A DNA stretch of 64,000 nucleotides. Source: Ahaetulla prasina. Taxonomy: Eukaryota > Chordata > Lepidosauria > Squamata > Colubridae. Of this stretch, positions 35,996 through 48,339 are shown one piece after another (position 1 is the first letter of the stretch; each line of letters starts with the position of its first letter). The notes beneath the pieces are model-generated. The model had not been told where the DNA came from and ran no database searches. It saw nothing but the letters and a program-made list of their open reading frames with translations. The stretch spans positions 16,465,520 through 16,529,519 of the forward strand of contig NC_080546.1 in the NCBI RefSeq assembly GCF_028640845.1. Direction: 5' to 3'. Both the position numbers and the translations under genes were made by a program.

Positions 35996-36830
35996 AAGCG
36001 AAATCAACCAGCACTAAAAGTTCCTTTCAAGTTGCTGCAATACGTTTTTGAACTCTTTTTAAAGAGAATTGTCCTTGCCAAATAAAACAGAAAGAACCAA
36101 ACTGAGACAGAGATGGGTGTGGGGAAAATAAAACCTTGTCTGTTTTCCAGGCTTGTGACTCCTTTTAGAGAAAACCGTATGGTGGAATGGGAGGTTGCAT
36201 TATGCAAAAAACAGGAATATTATCAGTGTGGTAAATTTCAAGTTGTTGAAATCTCCGTGCGGACATAAATAGCTTTAAGCAAAGGAGACTGTATTCCCCC
36301 CCCCTCAAAATGCTGCACCTTCTTTTGTTATAAATCTCCCAACCCTTTATCCACCCACAGGAAACTTGACATATTGGCTGCAACCTTTATTCCAGTTCTT
36401 AATCATTTCTTTGCCACTCAGCTTCAAGACAACTACAGCAGATGACTTAAAGCTCCTTCTGTAAAACCTCGAGACAGAAGGTTATTTCTTTCTTGCTCCG
36501 GTTCACAATAATTCTGAGATAAGATCAGCTAATCAGAAATGCTGATGTTCTCGTCTAAGTCACCATATAATATTCACCATACCCCTTGGCCTCAACTGGT
36601 TTAATAATCCCACGAAAGCCGCTGTGCGAAAACAACTTTACGAGCTATATTGGAAAAACCGAGTAATAGGGGAGGGAAAAATTGAAACCAAACAAATTAG
36701 TTTGGAATTGTGTGGAGTATATCCCCCAGCTGTTAGCCATTTGCAAATTCATGAAAAAAAAATGACACTCAAGCGATATATTTTATTTTAAAATTTAGCT
36801 TATTCAGGCCTGCCTTCAGCATTACATGTA

Positions 36831-37729
36831 CCGTGTTTCTCCAAAAAAAAAGGGCAGGTCTTATTTTCTTTTGACCCCCGAAAAAACAGCTAGGCCTTCT
36901 TTTTGGAGGGTTCTAATTATTGACTCATCTTGCAGCAGTGGCACCGACAGTCCCACCCAGCAGGAGCCCGCTGCTGGCCCACTTCTTCTGCACCCGCTTG
37001 TCGCCACTTGCACGCATCGCCTCAGCCTCTTGTTTCACCTTCAGATGCCTTCTGGCAGGCATCTAAAGGTAAAATGGAGGCCGGGGCAATGCATGCAAGT
37101 GGCGGCAAGCAGCCACAAAAGAAGTGGCCGCAGAAGAAGGCGAGGCAGGTGTCGGGGTGTACAAGGCCTGGTAAATAGGGCAGCTCCACCACCCCCCTTC
37201 CCCCCCCAGCTTATTTTTTACCTATGTGTCTCGCCCTACCCCCTGCACCCTGGGGTGTGCAGGGTCTTAATTAGGGCTCTGTCAGGCCTGGAAACCATAT
37301 TAGACTTTAGGGTTCCAGACGCTGCCACATTTTTCCCCTGAGGGGAGGAGGGGGGGTTGAGGGGTATGGTAACATTCTTCAAGCGGTCAAGGTCGGATGG
37401 TGTTAACGTCTGCAGGAAGAGTGGCAAGAAGATATCCGAATGAACTGGAAGAACGTGGGACCATGTGACCATCAAAGGGGTCAGGGGGGTGGGACTCTTG
37501 GGGTTTGTATAACTGGGAAAAGAATCCGGAACTTCAGTTTTGGAATTGCACTCATCGTGTGCCAGTTTCCTCATGCTAGTAAAGAACTCTGGAAAAGAAA
37601 TGCCTCCGAGTTTCTTTTACGCAGAAGAGGTATTTCTGGAACCTTGACAGGCTCATTTTGTGGGTAGGGTTTAATTTGATCGTGATGGGGCTTTTTTTCA
37701 AGGTGGGTCGTCTTTTTGGAGAAACACGG
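36831..37729. mobile_element. TA-type MITE with long interior (CCGTGTTTCTC family)
   Basis: The ends CCGTGTTTCTCCAAAAAAAA and TTTTTGGAGAAACACGG are complementary. The roughly 800-base interior (36870-37690) is not shared with 30441-30575 and encodes nothing I recognise. Confidence 0.7.
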
Positions 37730-38224
37730 CAATTCATACAAATACGTATTATAATATTTGTTCATTTTAGGCTCAAGACATCTTGGGCCATTTGTGAAAT
37801 GGAAAGATTAGTTATACATGTATACATAAAATATTAGATGTAGTCCCTTGACTCGCTATAGGTTTTTTTTAAGCCAGTTTTCAGGAGGAGGTTAAATTAG
37901 AAGGCAGATAAAAATGTACAAATCTAATTGTATGATGTAAAGTCTTTCTTACAGTTCATTTTTCAGGTTAAACAGAGTCTCTTTCCTTAACAAGGCATCT
38001 TTGTCCATCTTTATACAATTCAGATATATTATTGGATATAGCTAATGAGGTCCAAATTATGGTGGATGTTTTAAAATATTTATTTATTTAGCTTGCAAGA
38101 CTGATTTGGGCCATCCACATGGATATATTAATGTAATATGCTAATATTAAGTATGCCACTCTAAAATGCAAAGCTCCAACAGGCAAGGTCTGTTCTGCCT
38201 TAATGTAATGGGCTGTGAGAATAA

Positions 38225-38746
38225 TTTGGGAGACAGAGGGAAGATCTGTAGCCAAGGCCAATTGTAGCCAACTCAAGGTCTTGGTCACCACCTTTAAAGC
38301 GCTCCATGGCTTAGGGCCGGGATACCTTCGAGACCGCCTTCTGCCGCCGATTGCCTCCCAACGACCTGTGCGCTCCCACAGAGTGGCCTCCTCAGGGTGC
38401 CGTCGACCAAACAATGTAGGTTGGCGGCCCCCAGGGGGAGGGCCTTCTCTGTGGTGGCACCAGCTCTGTGGAACGAGCTTTTTCCAGGATTACGACAACT
38501 ACCCGACCTCCGGACCTTCAGACGTGAACTGAAGATTCTATTATTTCAGCGTGCGGGACTAGCCTAAGATAAAATGTTTTAGCATATTTTAATGGGGTTT
38601 TTATTGGTTTCTATTGTTTTAGTGATCAGGCCATGATAATATTTAGTTTTAACTGGGTCTTAATGTTTATTTATTATACTGTTTTAATATGCCTGTGAAC
38701 CGCCCTGAGTCCTACGGGAGATGGAGCGGTATATAAGTTTGATTAA

Positions 38747-38789
<43 letters not shown>

Positions 38790-38790
38790 A
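38225..38790 (+). mobile_element. L2/CR1-type LINE 3' end with (TAAA)n tail
   Basis: It encodes in broken frames FKALHGLGPGYLRDRLLPPI, ALWNELF and DLRTFRREL, then CCGCCCTGAGTCCTACGGGA and (AAAT)n at 38745-38790. The opposite-strand relative is at 5470-5840. Confidence 0.85.
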
Positions 38791-39224
38791 GGCAGTGATG
38801 GGACAAGCGATATCTGAACCCAACGAAAGCTTTGCCATGGAGGAGAGTCTCAGAAGGGAGCCTCCCAAGTGCTCCAGATAGTAAGGACAACGGAGGGAAA
38901 AAGTGCTTTCAAAGTTGCGCAATAAAGGTAGTGTTAATACTCATGGGGTTTTTTTGTATATCTGGACTATCTCAAAAGACTTCTATTTATTTATTTGGCA
39001 TGTGGCATCTACATAGGTCATGGTATCACTGATATACAAATTTAGTTTAAATAAGGTGTCGACAAATGTATATATAGATATATATATAAAATGTGCCGAC
39101 AATACAGTATAAGAGATTAAAATATTAAATCAAGATAACCGTAATAAAACTACCATAATATGGAGCCATAGAATTGCAATGGGACGGGTGTTATTCGCTA
39201 TCTAAGGAAAATAACCATCTAATT

Positions 39225-42067
39225 CAGGGGTGTTAAACTCAATTACATTTTTTGTGTAAAAAGTTTTATTTTCATTTTCCAACAACCTATTCAATATACA
39301 GTCTCTTATTCAACATTAATCATTAACTTTCATTTGTTACTTATTCGGACCTGCCCAGCTACCACTTCCTTCCTTAACAAACCTTCCTCCTCCCTTCTCT
39401 ACTTTCTTCTACTTTCTTCATCCTTCCTCTCCTTCGCTTTTCTACGTCCTCTCCTCTTTCCCTACTCTTCTCTTCCACCCTTTCTAACCTCTCTCTTTCC
39501 CTTTCTTCTTCCTCTCCTTTCCCCTTTTCTACCTCTCTCTTCCTACCTGCTTTCTTCCTTCACTCTCCTCTCCTCTCCTCTCCATTCCTTCTGAAATGGC
39601 AGCTGAGCAGCCCCGCTTTCATTTCAAATTATTTCTATTTCTTAATTACATATCTTCAACCATTCCTTTACATTCCTTCCCCTCCCTCCCCCCTCCCACC
39701 CCAGACTTCCCAGAACAAAGTACAGGGTATAAAATTAACAATCATAAATTAAAATACAACATAAATCAAGACCTTAACTCCCTTCCAAAACAAAAAAAAC
39801 ATTCTTCTTCCAGTCCATTATATATCAGTCCATTCCACTCCTAAAATCTTCAGAATCTTCCAATTAAGTTAGTATTTTCAGTTCATCAATAAAATATCTT
39901 CATCAATTAAGACCAAATATATATCCAATCTTCATCGATCAAGACCAAAACGATATTCCATCTTCCAGTATTCATCAAAATTCTTCTATAATACACCTTT
40001 CTTCCTTAACAGTGTCCCAAACATAATTCATATTTCCAGCTTAAATTCTTAAATTTTATCCAATCTCCAAAAGTAAACAATATTCTATCTTCTCATATCT
40101 TTAATATCACTTACCTAAATCAAATAACATTGCTAATATTAATATTTCTTCAATTTACCTTACAATTAAACCCTATATATATATATAAAAAAAAGATACC
40201 ATCAAAATCACATCTTAAACATTCTCCTTCCCCTTGTCTTCTATCTTACACATTTCCTTACACATTTTCAATCTCCAAGAATATCACTTACATAAATCAA
40301 ATAACATTACAAATATTAATATTTCTTCAATTTACCTTACATCTAACAAATAACATTATTAAAATTATAACTTATATCCAAAATATATCAATTATAACAA
40401 TTAAATTCTATTTAACCAAATACCAACATTACATCCATAAATTTTTCTATCTGTCCTCCAAAAGTTAAACAATATTCCATCTTCCCATTCCTTTATACCT
40501 CACATATATCAAATAGTGATATACCCAAAATAAGTCAGTTGTAAAAATTAAACCCTATGTATATATATTAAAAAAAGAAAATACCATCAAAATCACCTTA
40601 AGCATTCTCCTTCCCCTTGTCTTCTATCTTACACATTCCCTTACACATTTCCTTACACATTTTCCTCCATCTACTCACCCAATCAGCTTAACATCTAACA
40701 ATAAAGACTTTCCAATCCTTAATATATTGGTGTAAAAATCTCTTGTTTAAAAACTTATTAAGAAAAGATAAGCCTCCAAAAGTTCCTATTAAAAAAAAAA
40801 GAAAAAAGAAGAGAATAAAAAAAAAGATCCATATTTAAAATAAAGAAGTTTGCAAGATTTTAATAGTTAGTTCTGTTTGCTTAAAAGCCATTCATAAACT
40901 GTAAAATCTACCAAAAGAGAAAAAGAAAAATTTCAATAAACTTTTCTTCTTAAACATTGTGATAAAGAAAAAGGTAAAAAGAGAAAAATCATTAACAGTT
41001 CTTGTTCATTTCATTTTAAAAGTAGCTTGTTATGCTCTTCTTCTTTATAGCTTCGCTTTCCTTTGTATATTGCAAACGCCATTTTAAATCCACTCAAGTT
41101 GAAAGTTAGTTCAAAGGAAAGCTATTTAAGAGCTGAAGTTAAGATTTATTACTTGCAAATTCTCTATTAAAAATAAAAAATAAAAAATAAAAGTTTCCGT
41201 ATTTAAAATGAAAAAGTTTGCAAGATTTTAATAGTTAGTTCTGTTTGCTTAAGAGCCATTCATAAACTGTAAAATCTACCAAAAGAGAAAAAGAAAAATT
41301 TCAATAAACTTTTCTTCTTAAACATTGTGATAAAGAAAAGGTAAAAGGAGAAAAATCATTAACAGTTCTTGTAAAAGTAGCTTGTTATATTCTTCTTCTT
41401 TATAGTTTCGTTTTCCTTTGTTTATTGCAAACGCCATTTTAAATCCACTCAAGTTGAAAGTTAGTTCAAAGGAAAGCTATTTATGAGCTGAAGTTAAGAT
41501 TTATTACTTGCAAATTCTTGCTAGTCCTCCTGCTTTGCTCTGTCTGTGTTGAATTCTCTTTAGGAATAAATCTTGACACAGAGATGGTCGCGGCTTCTCG
41601 TTCTGTATAAACAGAAGCACCCTGGGCACGGAGCTTCGTCAGGCTAAAGGGGAGCTCTCACCCTTCGATCCCCTGGTTAAATTCCAGGGGATCCCGGGGA
41701 GCTCTACCCAAATCCTGACCACTCTTCCCTCCCCCTTCATCCGGGGGAGGGAATCCCAAACCGTTTGACAGCCCATGTACGCTGTCAGGGACGGTTTGAC
41801 GAAACCCAGGGCAGACGATCCCAAAGGAACGTCCGCGAAGCCTGCGTTGCCAGCGGAAGTCTCCTTAAACTCAATTACATTGAGGGTCAGATCAAGGTTG
41901 TGTTTGACCCTCGTCCGAGCTTTCCCCAGCCCCCAGGACTGGCCCATATTCCTCCCCAATTTCCTCACCCTAATCCTAATCCTAACCTTGTTCCACTCTG
42001 CTGGCCACCGGCGGGCCACAACAGGATGTTGGTGAAGCAGGATGGTAGTAGTGGCGCAGTTTGAATT
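39225..42067. mobile_element. hAT-like MITE interrupted by a 2.6 kb insertion
   Basis: The left end CAGGGGTGTTAAACTCAATT stops at 39249. The rest resumes at 41882 (GAGGGTCAGATCAAGGTTGT; CCACCGGCGGGCCAC), in the order seen in uninterrupted copies. The right end is worn. Confidence 0.75.
39250..41864 (-). mobile_element. Non-LTR retroelement-like insertion, 2615 bp, non-coding
   Basis: It is flanked by a 17-bp duplication TTAAACTCAATTACATT (39233-39249 and 41865-41881). Read on the minus strand it starts GC-rich (41520-41864), passes two tandem copies of a roughly 355-bp unit (40857-41160 and 41214-41515), a second duplicated segment (40165-40270 and 40548-40665), a long polypurine tract (39340-39590 complement) and ends A-rich. 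This layout fits an internally deleted L1-like element. No reverse transcriptase frame is present. Confidence 0.75.
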
Positions 42068-42243
42068 TTTTCTGCCTTCAGTTATAGCCACGAGGAAATT
42101 TCAGTGCTAGCTGTGAGTAACTGTGGCTAGGAACACCAAGAAGTAGCCTAAGGAGTTGGCAGAGTGCCATCTCCCTACCTCAAATAGAAATCCAGCTGGA
42201 CAAAACACCTCGGCAGCAGAAGCAGCAGGAAACCTATATCGTA

Positions 42244-42602
42244 CAGGTAGTCCTCGACTTAAAACAATCCATTTAGTGACTGAAGTTATAATGTCGCTGA
42301 AAAAACTTATGAGCGTTTTTCACACTTACGATCATTGCAGTATCCCCATGGTTAGGTATATTTATGATGGCTGCAGTGTCCTGAGGTCATGTGGTCAACT
42401 TTTGTGGCCTTCTGATAAGCAAAGTCAATGGGGAAGCCAGATTGACTTAACAACTGTGTTACTAACTTAACAACTGCAGTGAGTCACTTAACAGGAAAAA
42501 GGCAAGAAAGGTTGTAAAATGGGGTAAAATTCACTTAACAAGTGTCTCACTTAGCAACAGAAATTTTGGGCTCAATTATGATCATAAATTGAGGACTACC
42601 TG
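42244..42602. mobile_element. TA-flanked MITE, complete
   Basis: CAGGTAGTCCTCGACTTAAA to ATAAATTGAGGACTACCTG, with TA on both sides. The best-preserved termini of this family here. Confidence 0.85.
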
Positions 42603-43386
42603 TATTTCACTCACTGATAACAGAACCAACAGTTATATAGCTGACAGAATCTGGCTCTATTTCTCAATTTAAATCCTTCTTGAAGCATAGGACTAGCACT
42701 TTCTTTACAACCAATCCTTTTTTCCCCAAGCAGAAGTTTAGTATTTTTTTTTTTTAAAAAAAACACCACGAAATCTATATTTGAAATGCTGGCTTAGCAC
42801 TATTCCAGAAGAGCGTTAAATCTACCTCCATAAGAAGTCTGTGTAAGGCCTGACAAGGACTTGGTCAGTCATTACACTGTCAAAAGGCCCTGTGGAAACT
42901 TCTGGAGCCAAAGCCAAAATAACTGCTGAGGGCAGATCTCAAATCTTTGACTTCATCATCAACCACATCACAAGCAAAGCAAAGATAGATCATGTCCACA
43001 GCTAAGATCCTGCTGGGAAAAAAAGGAAAAACACAACTTTAAAACCTAAGGAAGATTTTAAATTGCCTCGAATGTGATGAACTGAGGGCAAAATCTGGGT
43101 TAAAAAACACAGCATAAAATGATTACCGAGCGTTTTTGTGCTGTGGTTGGAGGGGCATAATTATCTTTTCAGTCTAACATCCTCCCTTTTTCTTCAAATC
43201 TGAGGAAACAGGCCCTTCATAACTTAACATAACTTAACCATAACTTAACATGTCACTCCTTTATTTAACGTGTCAGGTTACAATGCTGAACCCTGGATTT
43301 TTGCAGGTGTGTAAAGTTGAGAAAATCTGAACATGCAGATTTTTTTCTGCAGCAGAGTAAAGTTATATGCCCAGAGCACTTTGCTT

Positions 43387-43640
43387 AAGGTGTCAAACTT
43401 AAGGCCCTCAGGCCGGATTTCACCCGCAGGGTGCTTATATCTGGCCTACGCCATTTTCACTGGCAGAGGGCTGCAGGAAGATCCACCCATCCCCGCCCGG
43501 GCCACAACAGGTGGTCCTACAAGTGATGTCAAACTGGCCATGGCCACCCTGGTCACGCCCACCCATCCACCTCCCTCTCCCCCGCAAAGTCAAACACAAC
43601 CCTGATGCGGCCCTCAATGAAATCGAGTTTTGACACCCCC
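43387..43640. mobile_element. hAT-like MITE
   Basis: AAGGTGTCAAACTTAAGGCC to AATCGAGTTTTGACACCCCC; termini worn, interior as in 11926 and 60018. Confidence 0.75.
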
Positions 43641-43689
43641 GGCCCAGAGTGATTGATTTTTAAAAATATATTTTATATTATTGTGTTTC

Positions 43690-44830
43690 GCTGCACTGTC
43701 AGCTAGATGTTCAGACTGGAATTGGCATTTTTATCGACCTGTTGAATCCTTCTTAATATTCTGGGATAGGCAGATGCTGGTGTTAGAGGCATGGTCTGCA
43801 GGACGTAAGCTGTTCCAATTAAAACTGCTTTTTCCAATTGATCGATGATCATTTTGTTAATGCTGATGACGTTCAAATGGTGCCCCAGATTGTTTTGGAT
43901 TGCACTCAAGGCACCTGTTACTATTGGTACTGTCTTTGCTTTCTTTTGTCACAGTCGTTCTACTTCTGTTTTCAGGTTTTTTTATTTTTTTCCAGTTCTA
44001 CTCTTCTTTCCGAATGCCATCACTCTGCTAAACAAATAATTTCCTCAACACTGTCAAACTATTATTAAATCTGCACTACTATTAATCTTCTCATCGTTCC
44101 CATCACCCATCTCCTTCCACTTATGACTGTATGACTGTAACGTTGTTGCTTGTATCCTTACGATTTATATTGATATTGTTTCCTGATTGCTTATTTGTAC
44201 CCTATGACTATCATTAAGTGTTGTACCTTAGAATTCTTGATGAACGTATCTTTTCTTTTATGTACACTGAGAGCATATGCACCAAGACAAATTCCTTGAG
44301 TGTCCAATCACACTTGGCCAATAAAAAATTCTATTTATTCTTTCTCTTCTACTCTATATACAAACATGAATCACAACTGCCAAGTCTTGCAATTGGTGTT
44401 GGCCTTCAGAAACATCAAATTCTTCCCAAGAAACTAGGATGTGATAATGAATTGGTGTAACATATGTGCAGATCCAATTAGTGTGAACTATTATTATGGT
44501 AGGTCATATAATCAACCAGATGTTTAGACTGGATTTGGCATTTTTGTCCACCTATCAAGTCCTTCCCAAGGATCTGGGATAGGCAGTAATTGTTATTTAA
44601 TAGTGTGAAAAGTATCATTGCAGGGTATAATATGTTCTAAGTAAAGTTGCCTTTTGCAGTTGACTGATTTTGTCAATGCCAACGGTGTTCAAGTAGTGCT
44701 CCAGTTGTTTTAGAATAATATGCCTATTATTATTGATATTGTCTTTGTTTTCTATTGCCACAGTTGCTCTACTTCTGTTTGGAAGTCTTTATATTTTGTG
44801 ATTTTCTCCAGTTTTTTCTCTTCTTCTGTC
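43690..44830 (-). mobile_element. Duplicated R4-like LINE 3' region separated by CR1
   Basis: 43690-44005 and 44515-44830 are diverged copies in the same orientation (ATGTTCAGACTGGAATTGGC and ATGTTTAGACTGGATTTGGC; both have GGGATAGGCAG and CTACTTCTGTTT). On the minus strand the first reads INKMIIDQLEKAVLIGTAYV and AYPRILRRIQQVDK, typical of a LINE protein C-terminus, perhaps R4 clade. Confidence 0.6.
44008..44345 (+). mobile_element. CR1 LINE 3' end
   Basis: CCGAATGCCATCACTCTGCT to CACACTTGGCCAATAAAAAA and a short TTCTATTTATTC tail. It lies at the end of the first R4-like copy. Confidence 0.85.
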
Positions 44831-45802
44831 TCCGGGTTCTGCAATGTCTACTAACCAGACTTTTTATTATTTGTCCACCCAATTTTTGGGAAACTGCCAG
44901 CTAAGCTGGAATGAGGGGTCAAATGGGGGCCTAGCTTGGAATCATTGCACAGCCACAAGTGACATATGCTTTATCTTCCCCAAGATCCATGAAGTCTTAC
45001 TTAGGTGTTTCCAGGGAAACAGAGTCTGGCGAGATTCTTATAACATAAGTAGAGGTAATAAACATGCGTATTCTAGCTGTTTATGGCTGGCCCTGTTTGC
45101 TTGCCTGCCCCTGACACAAATAATAATACTATTAGGCTGTGGGGTAAAATAATCCATGTAAGAAATAAAGGATATTGTATAAGGTAAACTTTGGCTAATG
45201 GCGATGTGCTGAAGAATCTTCTGCTTAAAATATCTCTGTCCCTAAATCAATTGGTCTCTGGGATATTTCATTCTGTAAGTTAAATTTGTACCTTGCTATT
45301 CTGATATTTTGTCTTTCTGCTCTCCAAACCTTTCCTTCATTTTTTATTCTGCATTACTTAATTCATTCCTTAGCCTTGGTAGTAACAGCATATGCAACAA
45401 CGCTTCAGTAAGTACAAGAGACAAATATTTCTTCTGCATATATTCATTTTCCAGCTGAGTGGTAATCATGCCAGCACCAAGTTAATAAGTAATTCCTGTA
45501 TCCTGATTTAAGAAAGCAAACCAAGAGGTTCAGGGGTTGAGTTGCATCTTTACTTAATCAAGTAAAGAAAGGCTTTTGAGAGATTCTTAGAAGTTAAAAT
45601 TAAAATTCACATTTAAATAGAAGGAACTTCCATATATTAATTAGCTTACAACCACAGAGTTGTGGTTGTGGTTGTTGTTGTTCTCCTCCTCCTCCTCCAG
45701 CCATCATAACAGCAGATAATTAGTTGCATTTCTAATTCAACTCTGCATATACATGTGTTGCAGTGAAAAAAAGCCACATATACAGACAGCTATGGAATTC
45801 AT

Positions 45803-45945
45803 GGCAGTGGTGAAATCCAAATTTTTTTACTACCGATTCTGTGGGCATGGTTTTGTGGGCATGGTATGGCTTTGTGAGTGTGGCTTTGTGGACGTAGCAG
45901 GGAAAGGATACTGCAAAATCCCCATTCCCACCTCACTCCTTTGTC
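45803..45945. mobile_element. hAT-like MITE, left part
   Basis: CAGTGGTGAAATCC, ACTACCGATTCTGTGGGCAT and CTGCAAAATCCCCATTCCC match the left half of 2723-3024. The right end is missing. Confidence 0.7.
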
Positions 45946-46067
45946 CCAGGATCTTCTTGCTAAGCAAAGATGCTTAGGATCTGCCTTTAATCAACTAAAG
46001 AGATAAAGGAAGGGCAAAAAAAATGGCTCTTTCCCCCATATTTATCTTCATTTCCAAAGTTATTTTG

Positions 46068-46285
46068 TTCCTTAAAATAAGAAAAAACTTCCTGACTATA
46101 AGATCTGAACAATGGAACAATCTATCTGCAGGATTGTGAGATCTCTATTTCTGGAAGTTTTTAAGAAAGACTAGACAGCTACCTCTCAAAGATGGTTTAA
46201 TTGGCTTTCCTACACATTGTCAAGGCTTCAACTAGATAATTTGTATGGTCTCATTCAACTCCACAGTTTTATGAATCTGTAAGCT
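46068..46285 (+). mobile_element. CR1 3' end, old
   Basis: AAAATAAGAAAAAACTTCCT, GAACAATGGAACAATCTATC and TTTTTAAGAAAGACTAGACA follow the CR1 3' order with many changes. Confidence 0.65.
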
Positions 46286-46363
46286 GGGTTTTCTATTAAA
46301 TTGTGCTACAGAACCACTCATTCATTGTCATGGCAATCCGTTTACTTTCCTTTTCATCCACAG

Positions 46364-46583
46364 GCAGTATGAAGCAACTCCTGAAGACAGCCTGTTGAGC
46401 CAAGAAGTAATGTTGAAGCGCCAGGAGGAGGAAATGATGCAACTGCAAGCTAAAATGGCGCTCCGGCAGTCTCGGCTCAGCCTCTATCCTGGAGACCTGG
46501 TGAGGCCAACCGTGCTTGATATGACAAAGGATCCACTTAGAGAAATTGCTTTGGAAACAGCCATGACGCAAAGGAAGCTAAGG
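46364..46583 (+). CDS. PTPN13: PTPN13 window exon 8 (H): coiled coil before FERM
   Basis: 220 bases (1+73 codons) between ATCCACAG and GTAATG, ending in phase 0. It encodes QYEATPEDSLLSQEVMLKRQ and then a Glu/Gln/Leu-rich helix EEEMMQLQAKMALRQSRL, the coiled-coil segment known in PTPN13, followed by SLYPGD and DPLREIALETAMTQRKLR. The second half is nearly identical to mammalian orthologues as I remember them. It lies at the end of the longest intron in the window (13.0 kb). Confidence 0.96.
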
Positions 46584-47982
46584 GTAATGTTAAGACACTG
46601 ATGGGCCAAGGATTGCATCTTTTAAAAAAGCATTGTGCTAAGCAGATTGGAGAGGTTAACACATCTACTCAGCTCCTCCCTCATATGGTGTGTGTGTCTG
46701 TGTGTACACACACATATTTGTGTGTGTGTGTATTTATATTTAATGGTTGATATTCTGATAGGCCATTAAAGCCATTCTGTCTTAGAAAATGTTATCCCTA
46801 TGGAGATTCTTGAGATTCTTACTACATGCCCCAACAGTAGCATAGATAGTTTAAGCAAGTGCACCTAATCTATAGTGTCACTATATAAATATGGTGTATT
46901 TTGACACCAACATCATGACCAGTGGTAGGATTTGACCGGTTCGGGTGAACCGGTAGCTCCAACGATCAGCTAGAAGCGAACCGGTTCACTGCGATGATCA
47001 GGTGGGCCTGCCCCTGCGCTTTACTGACCTATATCTTCACCTGCTTGGTGGGAATGGCAGTCAGGCATGGGTAGACTCTGTCTGTCAGCCAATAGGACCA
47101 AGTCTGCTGATTTTTTAAATCCCGCCTTTTCCTGTGAGTATCCAGTTTATTGACTCGCTCCGGCTTGGACAGACGTGTCTTTCTTAGCTTAGCAAATTCC
47201 TCAGATTTGACCTTCTTTAACGATCTCCCTCTCGTATGGTTGAGACATTTCAGCGTGAAAGGCTTTTGCCTACCTCCGCTGATTTGCACAGCAGAGCAGA
47301 TTGCCACGCCTCAGCTGTGTTACTCCCCAGCAGTAACGCGGAAAATAAGTTTTCATAAAATTGTGCATGCACGCACAGCGTGCGTCAGGTACGTCCGGAG
47401 TGCTCGCGTGAAGCATGTGACCACTGAACCAGTTGTTAAACCGGCAGGATCCCACCACTGATCATGACCAATTAGAAACCAATGACTCAGTAGTATCCTG
47501 GAATGTTTCCTGCTGTTGCTGTTGACCTTTTCCAAATCTCCCCAATACAATTAGATTGCTTCTCTAACATTGCATATGTTTTAGAAAGACCTATTGTGTT
47601 GTTGTTGTTTTTTTGCTGCCTCTATATTTCTTCATCCTGATGCCTTATGTTGGGATTACAGTTTCCAGAATTCCAAGATAAATTCTTGGGATGGGAATTT
47701 CTAGGGAAATAGTCATTTTCCCAACCGATCTGGAAAACAACAGGTTTCGCAGTGCAATTATTTAATTAGACAAACATTTATTTGTTTAATGTACAGAATG
47801 TTTGTCTAATGGAATCCTAGAAATGAATAGATTTATTATGTGTCCATAACATAATAATAGCTCTTCATTTCATTCAGTCCTCAATTCCCCTCTGTAATAA
47901 CTATGAGCTTTATTCTTGTCAAGTCTTCAGTTGCTTATCAGTTTTGATGCCGAATGCTAAAATGAGTTTCTCTCATTTGCAG
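46584..47982 (+). other. Intron H-I
   Basis: 1399 bases. It holds a (TG)n run (46686-46733) and a 541-bp hAT MITE with perfect target duplication (46920-47460). Bases 47469-47982 look unique. Confidence 0.85.
46920..47460. mobile_element. 541-bp hAT-like MITE with exact target duplication
   Basis: CAGTGGTAGGATTTGACCGG to GGCAGGATCCCACCACTG, flanked by exact ATCATGAC (46912-46919 and 47461-47468). The unusually long interior has GCCAATAGGACC and AATCCCGCC words reminiscent of CCAAT and GC boxes and an open minus-strand frame of 92 codons (47029-47307) with no recognised product. Confidence 0.88.
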
Positions 47983-48057
47983 AATTTCTTTGGTCCTGAG
48001 TTCGTAAAAACTACCATTGAACCCTTTGCCTCCTTGGATATGCCAAAATCAATTTTG
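47983..48057 (+). CDS. PTPN13: PTPN13 window exon 9 (I): coiled coil to FERM junction
   Basis: A 75-base, 25-codon exon in phase 0 at both ends, between CATTTGCAG and GTAAGA. It encodes NFFGPEFVKTTIEPFASLDM and PKSIL, matching the segment just before the FERM domain. It could be skipped in frame. Confidence 0.95.
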
Positions 48058-48339
48058 GTAAGACCTTTGTTGTAAATGTACTTATCAGTAAGTAGCATAT
48101 AACTAGCAGTGATCTGATGGCATGGTATGTGATTATCTTAATGGGGTTTTTCTTGTCCTATAAAATCCCTCCTATACTCTTAATTGCTTGATTTCTCTTA
48201 GTGGATTCTTTGTTCCCCCTTTTTAGACAATAATTGGTTTAACGTTCTCTGAATGTTAAGCTCCACGTGCAATATTTATCTGATAAGTTGTGTGACAATC
48301 ACCATGAGCTTTCAACACCACCTCTAGAGATTGGGAAAT

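Larger units (their letters stand above)
33354..46363 (+). other. Intron G-H (13 kb)
   Basis: 13010 bases, the longest intron here. It holds hAT and TA-flanked MITEs, CR1, L2-like and R4-like LINE pieces and the 2.6 kb insertion at 39250-41864, all listed. The stretches 33354-33814, 34801-35683, 35996-36830, 37730-38224, 38791-39224, 42603-43386 and 44831-45802 look unique; no exon or RNA gene was recognised in them. Confidence 0.8.

Noticed and set aside
39250..41864. Endogenous retrovirus or LTR element
   Set aside because: There are no matching terminal repeats, no TG...CA ends, and a 17-bp target duplication is too long for an integrase product.
41639..42091. 150-codon minus-strand frame
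   Set aside because: It crosses the boundary between the retroelement-like insertion and its host MITE, so it is a chance frame.
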